A stretch of DNA of 64,000 bases from Bowmanella pacifica (GCF_014645355.1 NZ_BMLS01000002.1:1-64000), one strand, 5' to 3'; counted from the stretch's first letter, positions 1 to 10,342 are shown. Notes: generated by a model not told the origin, from the sequence alone. Numbers and translations are program-made.

Positions 1-95
1 TTCTGAACGCCTCGAAGGATCGGTCAACCGATCGCTCGAATATTTCTTAACTGATCGGCATTAGACCAGAAGGTCCGCTAATACTCGTTCAAGGA

Positions 96-3000
96 TTATC
101 CCGCGAACACCCTGGCGTTGCGGAAAATACGCATCCACGGACTGTCTTCCTGCCACTCATCCGGGTGCCAGGAGTTAGCTACTGTGCGGAACACCCGCTC
201 AGGGTGCGGCATCATAATAGTGGCGCGCCCGTCGGTACTTGTCAGACCCGTGATACCCAAAGGCGAACCATTAGGGTTAGCCGGATACTGCTCGGTAACC
301 TTGCCATAGTTATCCACATAACGCAGAGCCACCGACTGATTGTCCATCACAGACTGAGGGCCGGATTGCAGGGCAAACTCGGCACGTCCTTCACCATGAG
401 AAACCGCTACCGGCATTCTTGACCCAGCCATACCTTGCAGCAGCACTGAATTAGACTCCATCACTTCCACCATGGCAAAACGTGCTTCAAAACGCTCACT
501 GCGGTTGGTAACAAAGTGAGGCCAGAAATCTGCACCTGGGATCAGGCTCTTCAGATTAGACATCATCTGACACCCGTTACATACCCCCAAGGAGAAGGTC
601 TCATTGCGGTGGAAGAAACGGCTGAACTGTTCGCGGGCCATGTCATTAAACAGGATAGATTTGGCCCAACCTTCGCCGGCACCCAGTACGTCACCGTAAG
701 AGAAGCCGCCACAAGCCACCAGGCCCTGGAACTGCTCAAGGGTAATACGGCCAGAGAGAATGTCGCTCATATGTACGTCGATGGCATTAAAACCGGCGCG
801 GCTAAATGCAGCGGCCATTTCTACGTGGGAGTTAACACCCTGCTCACGCAAGATAGCCACCTTAGGCTGAATCCCTTTAGCAATATAAGGCGCCGCCACA
901 TCCTGGTTTAAATCAAAGCTTAAACTGGCGTGCAAGCCTGGGTTTGCTGTATCAGTTTTAGTTACCAGCTCTTCGGCAACGCAATCCGGGTTATCACGCA
1001 TGGATTGGATTTGATGGGTAGTTTGCGCCCACAATGCACGGTAATGACTGCGGGTTTCAGACAGCAGAGTCTGACCTGCTAAGGTGAACTCCAAGCGATC
1101 ATCGCTAATAGGCTCACCAATTACATGCACTAGTGCTGCCAGACCGTTGTCGGCAAAAACTTGTTTAACTTCATCCAGCTTGGTCGCGGGTACTTGCAAT
1201 ACCGCGCCCAGCTCTTCGTTGTACAGCGCGGCCAAAGCCTCACCCAAGCCATCCAGTTGAACATTGGCACCGCAGTTACCGGCAAAGGCCATCTCTGCGA
1301 TAGTGGTAAACAAACCGCCGTCCGATCTATCGTGATAAGCCCATACCAGTCCCTGACGGTTTAGCGTCTGTACGGCGTTGAACATACCGCGCAGCAATTC
1401 TGGGTTATCCAGATCTGGCGCTTGGTTGCCCAACTGGTCATAAACCTGCGCCAGACAAGAGGCCCCCAGACGGTTCTGACCGGCACCCAGGTCAATCAGT
1501 ACCAGCTTAGAGTCACCTTTATCCAGTCGCAGCTGTGGGGTCAGGGTACGGCGTACATCCTCAACCCGGGCAAAAGCCGTAATGACCAATGATAGCGGCG
1601 AAGTAACGGCCTTTTCGGCACCCTGATCCTGCCAGCGCATCTTCATCGACATGCTGTCTTTACCCACTGGAATGGTTAAATCCAGGGCCGGGCAAAGCTC
1701 TTCGCCTACAGCCTTCACCGCCTCATATAAACCGGCATCTTCACCAGGGTGACCGGCAGCGGCCATCCAGTTAGCGGAAAGTTTTATGCGTTTCAGGTCG
1801 CCAATATCGGCAGCAGCAATATTGGTAATGGCTTCGGCCACCGCCATACGGGCAGAAGCACCGTGGCTAAGCAGTGCCACCGGCGTGCGCTCGCCCATGG
1901 CCATGGCTTCACCGTGGTAAGTGTCATAACCGGCCGCGGTAACCGCTACATCGGCCACCGGGATCTGCCATGGACCCACCATCTGGTCACGATTAACCAG
2001 GCCGGTAACCGAGCGATCGCCTATGGTGATCAGGAAGGTTTTCTCAGCAATAGTCGGCAATTGCAGCAAACGCTCTGCCGCCTCGGCCAGGCTGATTTTC
2101 TCAGTTACCAGTGCTGAACCTGTCACTTGCAGCGACTGTACATCGCGGTGCATTTTCGGTGGCTTGCCGAGCAATACATCCAGCGGTAAATCCACTGGCT
2201 TATTGTCAAAATGGCTGTCGGCCAGCGTCAAATGAGGCTCTGCGGTGGCTTCACCAACTACTGCAAAAGGGGCGCGCTCACGCTCACAAATTGCCGCAAA
2301 ACGCTCAAGGTTGTGCGGCGCTACCGCCAGTACATAACGTTCCTGAGACTCGTTACACCATACCTGCAACGGCGACATTCCAGGTTCATCGTTAGGCACG
2401 TTACGCAGTTGGAACTGGCCACCACGACCACCGTCGTTAACCAGCTCAGGGAAGGCATTAGACAACCCCCCCGCGCCCACATCGTGGATAAACTGGATAG
2501 GGTTGTCTTCACCAAACTGCCAGCAGCGGTCAATCACTTCCTGACAACGACGTTCAATTTCAGGGTTGTCACGCTGTACTGAGGCGAAATCCAGATCTTC
2601 ATTGGACTGACCGGCCGCCATGGATGAGGCGGCACCACCGCCCAGACCGATATTCATCGCCGGGCCACCCAGTACAATCAACTTGGCCCCCACAGGGATA
2701 TCGGCCTTTTGCGTATGTTGAGCACGAATGTTGCCCATACCACCGGCCAGCATAATCGGCTTGTGATAACCACGCACTTCTTCGCCGTTAAAGCTAGTAA
2801 CTTGCTGCTCGTAAGTACGGAAGTAACCCAGGATGTTTGGACGACCGAATTCGTTGTTAAAGGCGGCGCCGCCAAGCGGGCCCTCAATCATAATATCCAG
2901 GGCGCTGGCGATATGTCCGGGTTTACCGAAGTCTTGCTCCCAAGGTTGCTGATTACCTGGCAAACGCAGGTTAGATACGGAGAAACCCACCAAACCGGCT

Positions 3001-3977
3001 TTAGGTTTTGCGCCGCGACCTGTCGCACCTTCATCACGGATTTCACCACCGGAACCTGTTGCCGCACCCGGGAAAGGCGAGATAGCCGTTGGGTGGTTAT
3101 GGGTTTCCACCTTCATGAGAATATCGATATTTTCATGATGATACTGATAGCTACCAGACTCCACTGACGGGAAGAAACGTCCGGCATAGGAACCTTCCAT
3201 TACCGCCGCGTTGTCTTTGTATGCGGAATGCACATAGTCTGGGCAATGCTCAAAGGTGTTTTTGATCATTTTGAACAGCGACTTGGGCTGCTGCACACCG
3301 TCTATGGTCCAATCGGCGTTAAAAATCTTATGGCGACAATGCTCAGAGTTGGCCTGCGCGAACATGTAAAGCTCGACGTCATTGGGGTTACGTCCCAGAC
3401 GCTGGAAACTGCTAACCAAGTAGTCAATTTCATCTTCGGCAAGGGCCAAACCTAATTCCAGATTGGCTTTTTCCAGGGCGGAGCGGCCCTGTCCCAGCAC
3501 ATCCACGCTGCTCATTGGAGCCGGCTGCTGTTCAACAAACAGTGCCTGCGCCTGTTCCAGGCTGGTAAAGGTCGCTTCTGTCATGCGGTCATGCAACAGT
3601 GCCGTCACCTCAGCTATTTTGCCTGCCGGTACCCCCTGCAGATAAAACGCAATACCGCGCTCTAAACGTTTAACCTTGTTTAGACCGCAATTATGAGCAA
3701 TATCGGTAGCTTTGGATGACCAAGGCGAAATAGTGCCTGGACGAGGCACCACCAAAATCAGTTCTCCGTCGGTGCTGTGCGCCCCAGCTTTGGGACCGTA
3801 CACCAGCAGGCTGTTTAACAACTCGGCTTCACGGTCGGTCAACTCGCCACTCACCTGGGCGAAGTGGACGTACTCGGCGTACAGGCCGTTCACCTCCAGT
3901 TGCTGTTCGGCCAACTGCGTCAGCAGTTTTTGAATTCGAAAATCGGAAAGGGCTGGCGCACCGCGGAGGATTAGCAT
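96..3977 (-). CDS. purL: Phosphoribosylformylglycinamidine synthase (FGAM synthase)
   Basis: Fourth step of de novo purine synthesis: formylglycinamide ribotide plus glutamine and ATP gives FGAM in the cytoplasm. At 1293 residues it is the long single-chain gammaproteobacterial form. The N-terminal PurS-like part is followed by two AIRS-type synthetase halves ([16 protein letters not shown] near residue 290, then [20 protein letters not shown]). The C-terminal glutaminase carries the nucleophile in [11 protein letters not shown] and a His in PHPERVFR near the end. It is a single gene divergent from mltF, an arrangement common in gammaproteobacteria. The start begins [14 protein letters not shown], typical for the family. 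Identification is secure. Confidence 0.98.
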   Translation of the reverse strand: MLILRGAPALSDFRIQKLLTQLAEQQLEVNGLYAEYVHFAQVSGELTDREAELLNSLLVYGPKAGAHSTDGELILVVPRPGTISPWSSKATDIAHNCGLNKVKRLERGIAFYLQGVPAGKIAEVTALLHDRMTEATFTSLEQAQALFVEQQPAPMSSVDVLGQGRSALEKANLELGLALAEDEIDYLVSSFQRLGRNPNDVELYMFAQANSEHCRHKIFNADWTIDGVQQPKSLFKMIKNTFEHCPDYVHSAYKDNAAVMEGSYAGRFFPSVESGSYQYHHENIDILMKVETHNHPTAISPFPGAATGSGGEIRDEGATGRGAKPKAGLVGFSVSNLRLPGNQQPWEQDFGKPGHIASALDIMIEGPLGGAAFNNEFGRPNILGYFRTYEQQVTSFNGEEVRGYHKPIMLAGGMGNIRAQHTQKADIPVGAKLIVLGGPAMNIGLGGGAASSMAAGQSNEDLDFASVQRDNPEIERRCQEVIDRCWQFGEDNPIQFIHDVGAGGLSNAFPELVNDGGRGGQFQLRNVPNDEPGMSPLQVWCNESQERYVLAVAPHNLERFAAICERERAPFAVVGEATAEPHLTLADSHFDNKPVDLPLDVLLGKPPKMHRDVQSLQVTGSALVTEKISLAEAAERLLQLPTIAEKTFLITIGDRSVTGLVNRDQMVGPWQIPVADVAVTAAGYDTYHGEAMAMGERTPVALLSHGASARMAVAEAITNIAAADIGDLKRIKLSANWMAAAGHPGEDAGLYEAVKAVGEELCPALDLTIPVGKDSMSMKMRWQDQGAEKAVTSPLSLVITAFARVEDVRRTLTPQLRLDKGDSKLVLIDLGAGQNRLGASCLAQVYDQLGNQAPDLDNPELLRGMFNAVQTLNRQGLVWAYHDRSDGGLFTTIAEMAFAGNCGANVQLDGLGEALAALYNEELGAVLQVPATKLDEVKQVFADNGLAALVHVIGEPISDDRLEFTLAGQTLLSETRSHYRALWAQTTHQIQSMRDNPDCVAEELVTKTDTANPGLHASLSFDLNQDVAAPYIAKGIQPKVAILREQGVNSHVEMAAAFSRAGFNAIDVHMSDILSGRITLEQFQGLVACGGFSYGDVLGAGEGWAKSILFNDMAREQFSRFFHRNETFSLGVCNGCQMMSNLKSLIPGADFWPHFVTNRSERFEARFAMVEVMESNSVLLQGMAGSRMPVAVSHGEGRAEFALQSGPQSVMDNQSVALRYVDNYGKVTEQYPANPNGSPLGITGLTSTDGRATIMMPHPERVFRTVANSWHPDEWQEDSPWMRIFRNARVFAG

Positions 3978-4063
3978 GTTTTAGTCATCCAAGTTGGTAG
4001 TTTAAGATTCACCCGCGCAGCTGCTTTGGCGGATGATTCGCTCGTCAGGATTTTGCGCGGCGG

Positions 4064-4092
4064 ATTATAGTCGAAAATGCCTCGTCTGATAA
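4064..4092 (-). promoter_or_regulatory. Probable sigma70 promoter of purL
   Basis: On the minus strand TTATCA (4087-4092) and a perfect TATAAT (4064-4069) are separated by 17 bases, giving a leader of about 80 nt before purL. I looked for a PurR box (ACGCAAACGTTTGCGT-like) in this 323-bp purL/mltF gap and saw none. The rest of the gap up to mltF shows no gene. The assignment rests on sequence match only. Confidence 0.6.
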
Positions 4093-4300
4093 GCTTTGCG
4101 CTGCTCCGACCTTGAATTGCTAATTTGCACCAGCCCAACGGCGTAATCGAACCTCTCCAAAGTGCTCCCAAGGCGCGCTAACAGCCCCTATTCTCTGCAA
4201 AAAAACCTTACATTATTAGACTGTTGTTTAATTCAAGGGGCTGGCACCGGCTGTTGTTTTTCGTCACAATGGCAATCCGAGGACTTCCAACTGGCAACCG

Positions 4301-5740
4301 ATGGCCGTATTGCTGACACCCCAAATAATCCGAAAACTCAAGGTTTTATTCGTCGTTGCAGCAGCGGTGTTGTTGGCGTCTTGCCAGCGCGCGCCAACCC
4401 AAAGCAGCCTGGGCCTGGTTTTGGAGCGCGGCGTTCTAAAGGTTGGCACCTTATATGGTTTAACCACTTATTATACCGGAGCGAGTGGTCCTGAAGGCTT
4501 TGAGTATGAGTTGGCGAAAGGCTTTGCCGACTATTTGGGTGTTAAGCTGGAAATTTTTCCTTACTACAGTCTTAGCCAGTCTTTTTATCACCTTGAGCAA
4601 CAGAACCTGGATTTGTTAGCGGCCGAACTTACGGTCACCGCCCAGCGGGCAGAAAGGTTCAGGTTCGGCCCCCCTTATCAGCAAGTCAGCCAGAAGTTGG
4701 TATACAAGCAAGGAAAGATTTGGCCCAGAGAAGTGAGTGATTTAACCGGTCAACTTGTGGTTGTTGCCGACTCCAGTCACACCGATACCCTGAGCCAGTT
4801 GCAGCAACAGTATCCAGAACTAAACTGGCAAGAAAGCAGTGACATGGACTCCGAAGAACTAATGGAAGCCGTGATTGCCGAGCAATATGACTACACCATC
4901 ACAGACTCCAATATTCTGGCCCTGATGCGCCGCCGTCATCCTGAACTTGCCATAGGCTTTACCCTGCAAGAGCCTCAGCGAGTGGCGTGGGCCATGAACA
5001 AGCAACTCGATGACTCGCTGTTTTCGGCCTTGCTGGATTATTTTAGTACCTTGCACCAATCCGGTCGTCTCGCCGCACTGGAAGACAAATATTTTGGCCA
5101 TGTCAGGCAATTTAATTACGTAGATACCCGTCTGTTTATTCAAGCGGTGGATAATGTATTGCCCAGGTTCAGAAAATTATTCGAAGGCCATGCAGGTAGT
5201 CTAGACTGGCGCCTGCTCGCGGCGATGAGTTATCAGGAAAGCCACTGGGATCCCAAAGCCAAGTCCCCTACCGGGGTGCGCGGTCTAATGATGCTGACGT
5301 TGCCGACGGCCAAAGATCTCGGGGTGACCTCCCGGCTTGATGCTGAACAAAGCATTCGCGGTGGCTCTAAATATCTGCAGGAGCTGATTAGGCGTGTACC
5401 CGACCGCATTCGCGATCCAGACCGAATCTGGTTTGCCCTGGCCGCCTACAATGTGGGCATGGGCCATCTGGAGGATGCGCGGGTGCTGACCGAGCGACAA
5501 GGTGCCAACCCGGATCTATGGGTGGACGTTAAACTGCGATTGCCCATGTTACGTCAGAAAAAACACTACAAAACCACCAAGTACGGCTATGCGCGCGGAG
5601 ACGAAGCGGTGACTTATGTATCCAATATTCGTCGCTACTATGACACCCTGGTGTGGCTGGAAGAGCAACGTGAAAAACAGCAGCCACAAACCGTGCCGGA
5701 GTCGGCCCCCGACGATGAAAAGTTACAATCTACCGATTGA
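4301..5740 (+). CDS. mltF: Membrane-bound lytic murein transglycosylase F
   Basis: Peptidoglycan lytic transglycosylase that cleaves the MurNAc-GlcNAc bond with 1,6-anhydroMurNAc formation, anchored at the outer membrane. At 479 residues it is of normal length. A hydrophobic signal ends in the lipobox LLASC (Cys28). An amino-acid-binding type (SBP family 3) regulatory domain spans about residues 45-265. A C-terminal SLT domain follows, with the catalytic Glu313 in MSYQESHWDP and the downstream motif SPTGVRGLMMLT. Divergent from purL. A purine-rich GAGGA lies about 17 bases before the ATG, so the start could be slightly different, but the signal peptide fits as given. Confidence 0.95.
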   Translation: MAVLLTPQIIRKLKVLFVVAAAVLLASCQRAPTQSSLGLVLERGVLKVGTLYGLTTYYTGASGPEGFEYELAKGFADYLGVKLEIFPYYSLSQSFYHLEQQNLDLLAAELTVTAQRAERFRFGPPYQQVSQKLVYKQGKIWPREVSDLTGQLVVVADSSHTDTLSQLQQQYPELNWQESSDMDSEELMEAVIAEQYDYTITDSNILALMRRRHPELAIGFTLQEPQRVAWAMNKQLDDSLFSALLDYFSTLHQSGRLAALEDKYFGHVRQFNYVDTRLFIQAVDNVLPRFRKLFEGHAGSLDWRLLAAMSYQESHWDPKAKSPTGVRGLMMLTLPTAKDLGVTSRLDAEQSIRGGSKYLQELIRRVPDRIRDPDRIWFALAAYNVGMGHLEDARVLTERQGANPDLWVDVKLRLPMLRQKKHYKTTKYGYARGDEAVTYVSNIRRYYDTLVWLEEQREKQQPQTVPESAPDDEKLQSTD

Positions 5741-5800
5741 AAGGGAATTAATTGCCATCATATCCTGTCTAACAAACAGCCGATGAAGGAAACTTCAAAA

Positions 5801-5826
5801 AACTGTCACACAGCTGTGTAACAGTT
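5801..5826. repeat. 26-bp near-perfect palindrome upstream of a small gene
   Basis: The left arm AACTGTCACACAG and right arm CTGTGTAACAGTT pair at 12 of 13 positions with no loop. It lies 60 bp after the mltF stop and 28 bp before the 50-residue ORF. No T-run follows, so it is not a standard terminator. The zero-loop symmetry is more like an operator for a dimeric regulator. No regulator is identified. Confidence 0.5.
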
Positions 5827-5854
5827 AGGCTGCAAATAAGAGATGGAGATAATT

Positions 5855-6007
5855 ATGCGAAAAAGAAGTTTATTTAAAGCCCGTAAACCTGTTGCATCGG
5901 GTCAGCGCCGTCGCCAGGTGCTGAAAAAAGTTCTGAAGAAAGTACAACTGCGTCGTCAGACCTTTCAAGCCGCCGACCTGCCTGAAGATATGGCGCAAGC
6001 CTGCTAG
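5855..6007 (+). CDS. Small very basic protein, 50 aa, function unknown
   Basis: ATG preceded by GGAG about 7-8 bases upstream. The reading frame gives 50 residues beginning MRKRSLFKARKPV and ending EDMAQAC. Residues 1-36 are packed with Arg and Lys (RRRQVLKKVLKKVQLRR) and the last ten are mildly acidic, so an RNA, DNA or ribosome contact is conceivable but unproven. I do not recognise the family. The stop codon TAG overlaps the tadA stop on the other strand in a shared CTAG (6004-6007). The good ribosome site and biased composition support a real gene. Confidence 0.6.
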   Translation: MRKRSLFKARKPVASGQRRRQVLKKVLKKVQLRRQTFQAADLPEDMAQAC

Positions 6008-6489
6008 TCCTGCTGTTGCTGCTTAAAGGCTTTTTTCTGCGCCCTACGCCAGCGAAAAAATTCAGATAACAATTCACCACAAGGCTCGGCCAGAACACCG
6101 CCAGTCACCTCTAACTGATGATTGAGTTGCGGATGACGCACTAAGTCCATCACCGAGCCACAGGCCCCGGTTTTCAGATCGGATGCCCCATAAACTAGTC
6201 GTTGAATACGACTGTGCACCAACAGACCCGCGCACATGGAACAAGGTTCGAGGGTGACATACAAGGTAGCCCCCAGCAGACGGTAATTACCGATTTTCTG
6301 GCCAGCATCCCGGATAGCCAGCATTTCAGCATGAGCAGACGGATCGTGACTGCTTATGGGTCGGTTCCAGCCCTGGCCTATAATCTGCTCATCTTTAACC
6401 AATATTGCCCCGACCGGGATTTCACCTTCCTGCCAGGCTTGTTTGGCCAGTTCGATGGCTTGGGCCATCCACATCTCATCATTTACCAT
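6004..6489 (-). CDS. tadA: tRNA-specific adenosine-34 deaminase
   Basis: Deaminates A34 to inosine in the anticodon of tRNA-Arg(ACG), essential for reading CGN codons. It has 161 residues with the zinc cytidine-deaminase fold. His53 and the proton-shuttle Glu55 lie in SAHAEM; zinc cysteines Cys83 and Cys86 lie in EPCSMCAG. The C-terminal tail (EFFRWRRAQKK) is basic, as expected for tRNA binding. It converges with the 50-residue ORF, sharing four bases. In many gammaproteobacteria tadA sits beside mltF, as it does here. Confidence 0.96.
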   Translation of the reverse strand: MVNDEMWMAQAIELAKQAWQEGEIPVGAILVKDEQIIGQGWNRPISSHDPSAHAEMLAIRDAGQKIGNYRLLGATLYVTLEPCSMCAGLLVHSRIQRLVYGASDLKTGACGSVMDLVRHPQLNHQLEVTGGVLAEPCGELLSEFFRWRRAQKKAFKQQQQD

Positions 6490-6662
6490 CAGTTACCCGG
6501 CACACTTGGCGAAATTGGCTACCAGTTAGCTTGATTCACTAACTTTGTGCCATTGCCTCTTATAAGGTTTATTTTAATTGCATGAATTATATAGCATTTT
6601 TGATTGGCTAACTATTTGCAAAAAGAGTTAGGATATTTATCAAACAAGCTTAAGGATAAACC

Positions 6663-6878
6663 ATGAATTTGACTGCCGTTGCTATTGTAGCCATCGTTTG
6701 CTGGGCTCTCGTTGAGCTGGTCAACTCCAGACATAAAAAAGCCCCCAAGCTTAACGAAACAGAGCTGAATAACCTCAAGCAGGAACTCAGTACATTAAAG
6801 GAAAGGGTACAAACCCTGGAAAAAATCGTTACCGATGAAAACTACGATCTAAAACGTCAGTTCGATAATCTTAAATAG
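6663..6878 (+). CDS. Small PspB-like membrane coiled-coil protein
   Basis: The product has 71 residues. An N-terminal hydrophobic helix (about residues 3-20) is followed by a basic stretch and then a heptad-patterned coiled coil of about 40 residues (ELNNLKQELSTLKERVQTLEKIV). This size and layout match phage-shock protein B, which sits in the inner membrane with PspC, but pspA, pspC and pspF are not adjacent. The call is by architecture plus modest similarity (RVQTLEKIV versus the PspB type RIQALESIL). A rho-independent terminator follows directly. Confidence 0.6.
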   Translation: MNLTAVAIVAIVCWALVELVNSRHKKAPKLNETELNNLKQELSTLKERVQTLEKIVTDENYDLKRQFDNLK

Positions 6879-6883
6879 TGGCT

Positions 6884-6906
6884 AAAAGGTGCCGCGGCAC
6901 CTTTTT
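6884..6906. terminator. Bidirectional rho-independent terminator
   Basis: A perfect palindrome, AAAAGGTGCC plus GCGGCACCTTTT, has GC-rich arms flanked by A-tract and T-tract. It can therefore stop transcription from both the PspB-like gene (+) and the convergent gene at 6933-7712 (-). Confidence 0.85.
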
Positions 6907-6932
6907 ATACCCTGGCACATTAGGCCCCGTGC

Positions 6933-7712
6933 TTAAGCCGCCTTGAGCTTCAGATAACACATCCAGGTGTAATGTAACGCCTCGTCTCTTAGTTCATCCT
7001 CTACATTAGCGGCAAAAACCGGCGGCTTTGTCGGGTAATGCGTATTATCCCAACTGTCTCCCCATCGAGTCATAGGCTCTTTGAAAAGCGGTGGAAACTC
7101 ATAATACAGAGCCAATGCCTGATAAAGCTCCTCTCTGTGCGTGGTATTGGGCTCAATATATCCAGCCGTTTGAGCGCTATCTTGTTCAGCCGTTTCCAGC
7201 GCAAACCCATCACCGCCAAACATCTTCTTCAACGAATAACAATCTCCCCGCCGCTTAGGGTAGTTGTCTTCAAACATGGCTGCATTAAACCCTTTCCACT
7301 TCATCTGCTGTAAGCGGGTCAGTGCGTTTTGATGATCGTCAAAAAAGCACAAGGAATTGGCTTTGTCATACTCTGAGAAATTAACTAGTGAAAAATCTTT
7401 TTCAATGTAGCGCGCGTTGGAGGACCTGTACTGCAACCGGCGCAGATTAATGTCCAGACAAACCAACTCCGCATCCGGGCATGCTTGCTCAATAAGCCAA
7501 GTCCCCTGGCCTTTCCAAACGCCACTTTCGATAATTAAGCCGGGCTGCAGTTGTTTAAGCATAAACCAGCAGGCAAATGCGTGAGGTGCCTTCATTCCCC
7601 CGGCATTGTCGACAATGGGTCTTTGGCTGTAGACATGCTTAAACTCAGTGTAACTGTTGGCAATGTCACTCAATGTCCAAGGTACATCACCAATTTCTAT
7701 TATCTCATTCAT
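6933..7712 (-). CDS. Predicted class I SAM-methyltransferase-like protein, unknown substrate
   Basis: The product has 259 residues and no signal peptide. The stretch LIIESGVWKGQGTWLIE (about residues 59-75) resembles glycine-rich motif I of Rossmann methyltransferases, and LVCLDINLRR (about 84-93) resembles the acidic strand-2 motif that binds the SAM ribose. FFDDHQNA and AMFEDNYPKRRGDC further on could form the active-site side. It is not a family I can name with confidence; a related hydroxylase-like or sugar-modifying fold is possible. It is monocistronic and converges on the PspB-like gene. Confidence 0.5.
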   Translation of the reverse strand: MNEIIEIGDVPWTLSDIANSYTEFKHVYSQRPIVDNAGGMKAPHAFACWFMLKQLQPGLIIESGVWKGQGTWLIEQACPDAELVCLDINLRRLQYRSSNARYIEKDFSLVNFSEYDKANSLCFFDDHQNALTRLQQMKWKGFNAAMFEDNYPKRRGDCYSLKKMFGGDGFALETAEQDSAQTAGYIEPNTTHREELYQALALYYEFPPLFKEPMTRWGDSWDNTHYPTKPPVFAANVEDELRDEALHYTWMCYLKLKAA

Positions 7713-7986
7713 ACTTTTCCCTAGGCTCAGTCAATCTCACCCCGACAGGGCTATCAATGCATTAACGCCACTGTTGCTGCCTGCTGAAAGACATCTGTTA
7801 TATGTTGAATTCAGCAAAATAGGTGCAGCAGGTAACCTTGAAACCTATTACTCGGCTTCAGATCATCGGCAGCACAGCCAAGAACTTTCATCCGAGTTTA
7901 CAAAAGTTCATCCCAAAGCATGACTCCCTTCCCTAAGAACACTTAAACAAGTACTGAAACACTCAGCATGGCACAGTGACACGGAA

Positions 7987-8925
7987 CTACTCGTATGCCT
8001 GGCTAACAATAAGCTCCCTAAGCCACCTATGGCTAGCATCATTGTCTAACTGTTTATCCCACAATAAAAAAATACCGCCAGGAATCAACGTCAGAGGGAA
8101 TGGCATCAGCACAATATCTGCTTTATTTTCAAACTCACGAAGGTATCTAAGTGGATAGTTCAAAATCAAATCACTACTTTCACACAGCGTCACTGCACCG
8201 GCAACGTCGGAGACATTCACTGCATTATTCAATTTCAATCTCTTCATCTCTAACACTTCATGTAACAACCACTGAGACACACCTCCAGTAATAACTTGAA
8301 TATGACGGTATTTTAAAAAAGTGTCTAAGCTCCATGCTTCTTGCAAAGCTGGATGACCCTTTCTGATTGCACAAGCAGCAACGTCTTGCAGTAGCTCAGC
8401 AAAATTCAGTGAGGAAGGAATATTCTGAACATGATTTTTTGCTCGCTCATCCCATTCAAAAATGCCGATGCCAAAGTCCACCTCTCTATTCTGAAGTCGA
8501 GAAACACTCGTCTCACTCCATTCAACACTTTTTATCGTGACATTCGGTGCACATTGCAACATCTTAGGAATAAATTTAGGGAAAACAATGGAGTATGCAG
8601 TTTCAACCAAGTCAAAGCTGAATATACGACGACTATGTTTAGGTTCAAATTGCTCAGGAACACTCAGATTGTCAATCTGAAGCAAAACTTGCTCCAGTTT
8701 GTGCTCCAAATGTATAGCTTTCGGGGTTGGCAGCAGACCTTTTGACTGTCTTTCAAATAAAGGGTCATCAAACACTTGCCTCAACTTTGTTAACTGTTTA
8801 CTGACCGCTGATTGCGACAAACACAATCTGTGCGCCGTTCGGCTAACACTTCGCTCCTTAATCAGAACGTATAAGCAAATAAATAAGTTAATATCAGTTT
8901 TCACCAATCTAGATAAATCAATCAT
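7987..8925 (-). CDS. LysR-family transcriptional regulator
   Basis: The product has 312 residues. The N-terminal winged helix-turn-helix includes SRTAHRLCLSQSAVSKQLTKLRQVF, followed by the linker and a periplasmic-binding-like effector domain. I chose the ATG at 8925 because AGGA lies five bases upstream; a GTG six codons earlier (8943) lacks this. It is AT-rich compared with the core genes. It is divergent from the Bcr/CflA efflux gene, so control of that gene is the natural inference. The effector is unknown. The 274-bp stretch after its stop up to 7713 shows no gene. Confidence 0.9.
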   Translation of the reverse strand: MIDLSRLVKTDINLFICLYVLIKERSVSRTAHRLCLSQSAVSKQLTKLRQVFDDPLFERQSKGLLPTPKAIHLEHKLEQVLLQIDNLSVPEQFEPKHSRRIFSFDLVETAYSIVFPKFIPKMLQCAPNVTIKSVEWSETSVSRLQNREVDFGIGIFEWDERAKNHVQNIPSSLNFAELLQDVAACAIRKGHPALQEAWSLDTFLKYRHIQVITGGVSQWLLHEVLEMKRLKLNNAVNVSDVAGAVTLCESSDLILNYPLRYLREFENKADIVLMPFPLTLIPGGIFLLWDKQLDNDASHRWLRELIVSQAYE

Positions 8926-9175
8926 GATATTCCTGAAAATCACATCACTTATGAAATAAAATCACTTCAGATTATATCACTTTATCACTAAAGTTCATTT
9001 ACCAATTCGACTGGTTAGCTTTTACTTGATTCCAGACTAAGAGCACTAAGAATTTAACGGGCTTCCCCACCGCCAAAATTATTCACACAGATATTCATGA
9101 CAAATAATTCAAAGAACAAAAATATCAAATCAAAAAACACCAACATAAATAATAAACTTATCAAATAGGACGGAC
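8926..9175. promoter_or_regulatory. Divergent LysR/MFS intergenic control region
   Basis: A very AT-rich 250-bp spacer between divergent genes contains several short repeats of the type ATCACTT (near 8940-8990). These could be LysR contact sites, but I cannot fix a T-N11-A box. AGGA at 9167-9170 is the ribosome site of the transporter. Confidence 0.4.
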
Positions 9176-10342
9176 ATGCTGAAAAATAAAAAATACATAT
9201 ACCACTTAATATTACTAGTGGCTTTGTGGCCATTAGCCATTGATATATACTTACCGGCCTTTCCTGATATTGGAATAGCACTATCTGCATCGGCTAAAGA
9301 GCTAAAAAGTACGGTTACCTTTTTTGCCATTGGCTTTGGAATTGGACAACTAGTGCTAAGTAGGTTTATCGATCAGTTCGGGAGAAGACAGATTGCTTTG
9401 CTCGGCATTTCACTGTATCTATTATGCTCAGTAGTCCAAATTTATGCCCCCACTATAGAGGCATTGGTATTTTTTAGAGTTGTTCAAGGATTGTCCGCCG
9501 CAGCAACAGCGACTATTGTTACAGCGATCGCTAAAGATGTTTATGACCAACACTCCTTACCCAAAGTCTTAAGCTTCCTGAATGGCGTCCTATGTTGCGT
9601 ACCTGCATTAGCTCCGGTACTGGGAGCATTTTTAACTGAAAGTTATGGTTATAGAGCCACTTTTGTTTTTATGGCTGGCTATGCACTATTCGCGTTTATA
9701 TTCATTTTTCTAAAATTACCTGAGACATTTAGTAAAAATAACGCTATCCATAGAGATAGCTCATTTGGAGCAGTACTGCTCGAAAGAAACTTCTTATTTT
9801 ATTCTTTGATATCAATGCTATCTATGGCTGTGATCATTAGCTTTGTTTCTAACTCTCCAGTGTGGCTACTAGATAGATTGTCACTTTCCATTCGCGAATT
9901 CAGTTTTTGGTTTGGCATTAATGCCGTAATTAGCATTATCGGTGGAATGCTCATTGCTCCTTACCTTATCGGTAAATTTGGTGTTGAGAAAACACTAAAA
10001 ATTGGACTAATTTTCACAATCTCTAGTGGTTTTATAATGCTTAATGAAAACAATACAGCGATAAGCTTTATGATACCTATATTTATTAATTCAGCAGGAA
10101 CATCGTTAACCTTGGGCACATCCTCTAGCCTGGCCATTAGCACGTTCAGTAACAATATTGGCAGGGTATCTGCTTTATTGGGATTTATTCAAATAGGAGG
10201 GGCTGGGTTATTTGTACTAATTATCCAAATCTTTGAGCTAAGTAGCCCATCACAGTTAGCTTTACATATGATTATGCTTTTACCAGCACTACTTGTATTA
10301 ACATTATCAAAGAAAATTTTATTAAAAATGAATGCATCTTGA
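9176..10342 (+). CDS. Bcr/CflA-family MFS drug efflux transporter
   Basis: The product has 388 residues with about twelve hydrophobic segments. The N-terminus LWPLAIDIYLPAFPDI is the Bcr/CflA signature in TM1, and DQFGRRQIALLG is MFS motif A between TM2 and TM3. RVVQGLSAAATATIV in TM4 matches the drug-proton antiporter type. It is an inner-membrane, proton-coupled exporter; the substrate cannot be told from sequence. Strongly AT-rich codon use sets it apart from the neighbours, suggesting acquisition by transfer together with the divergent LysR gene. Confidence 0.9.
   Translation: MLKNKKYIYHLILLVALWPLAIDIYLPAFPDIGIALSASAKELKSTVTFFAIGFGIGQLVLSRFIDQFGRRQIALLGISLYLLCSVVQIYAPTIEALVFFRVVQGLSAAATATIVTAIAKDVYDQHSLPKVLSFLNGVLCCVPALAPVLGAFLTESYGYRATFVFMAGYALFAFIFIFLKLPETFSKNNAIHRDSSFGAVLLERNFLFYSLISMLSMAVIISFVSNSPVWLLDRLSLSIREFSFWFGINAVISIIGGMLIAPYLIGKFGVEKTLKIGLIFTISSGFIMLNENNTAISFMIPIFINSAGTSLTLGTSSSLAISTFSNNIGRVSALLGFIQIGGAGLFVLIIQIFELSSPSQLALHMIMLLPALLVLTLSKKILLKMNAS

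Noticed and set aside
2709-3167. 152-codon open frame opposite purL
   Set aside because: Antisense shadow of a strongly conserved gene with no independent support.
4162-4494. 110-codon open frame overlapping the mltF start
   Set aside because: It runs into mltF in another frame; its Pro/Gly/Arg-rich translation lacks protein character.
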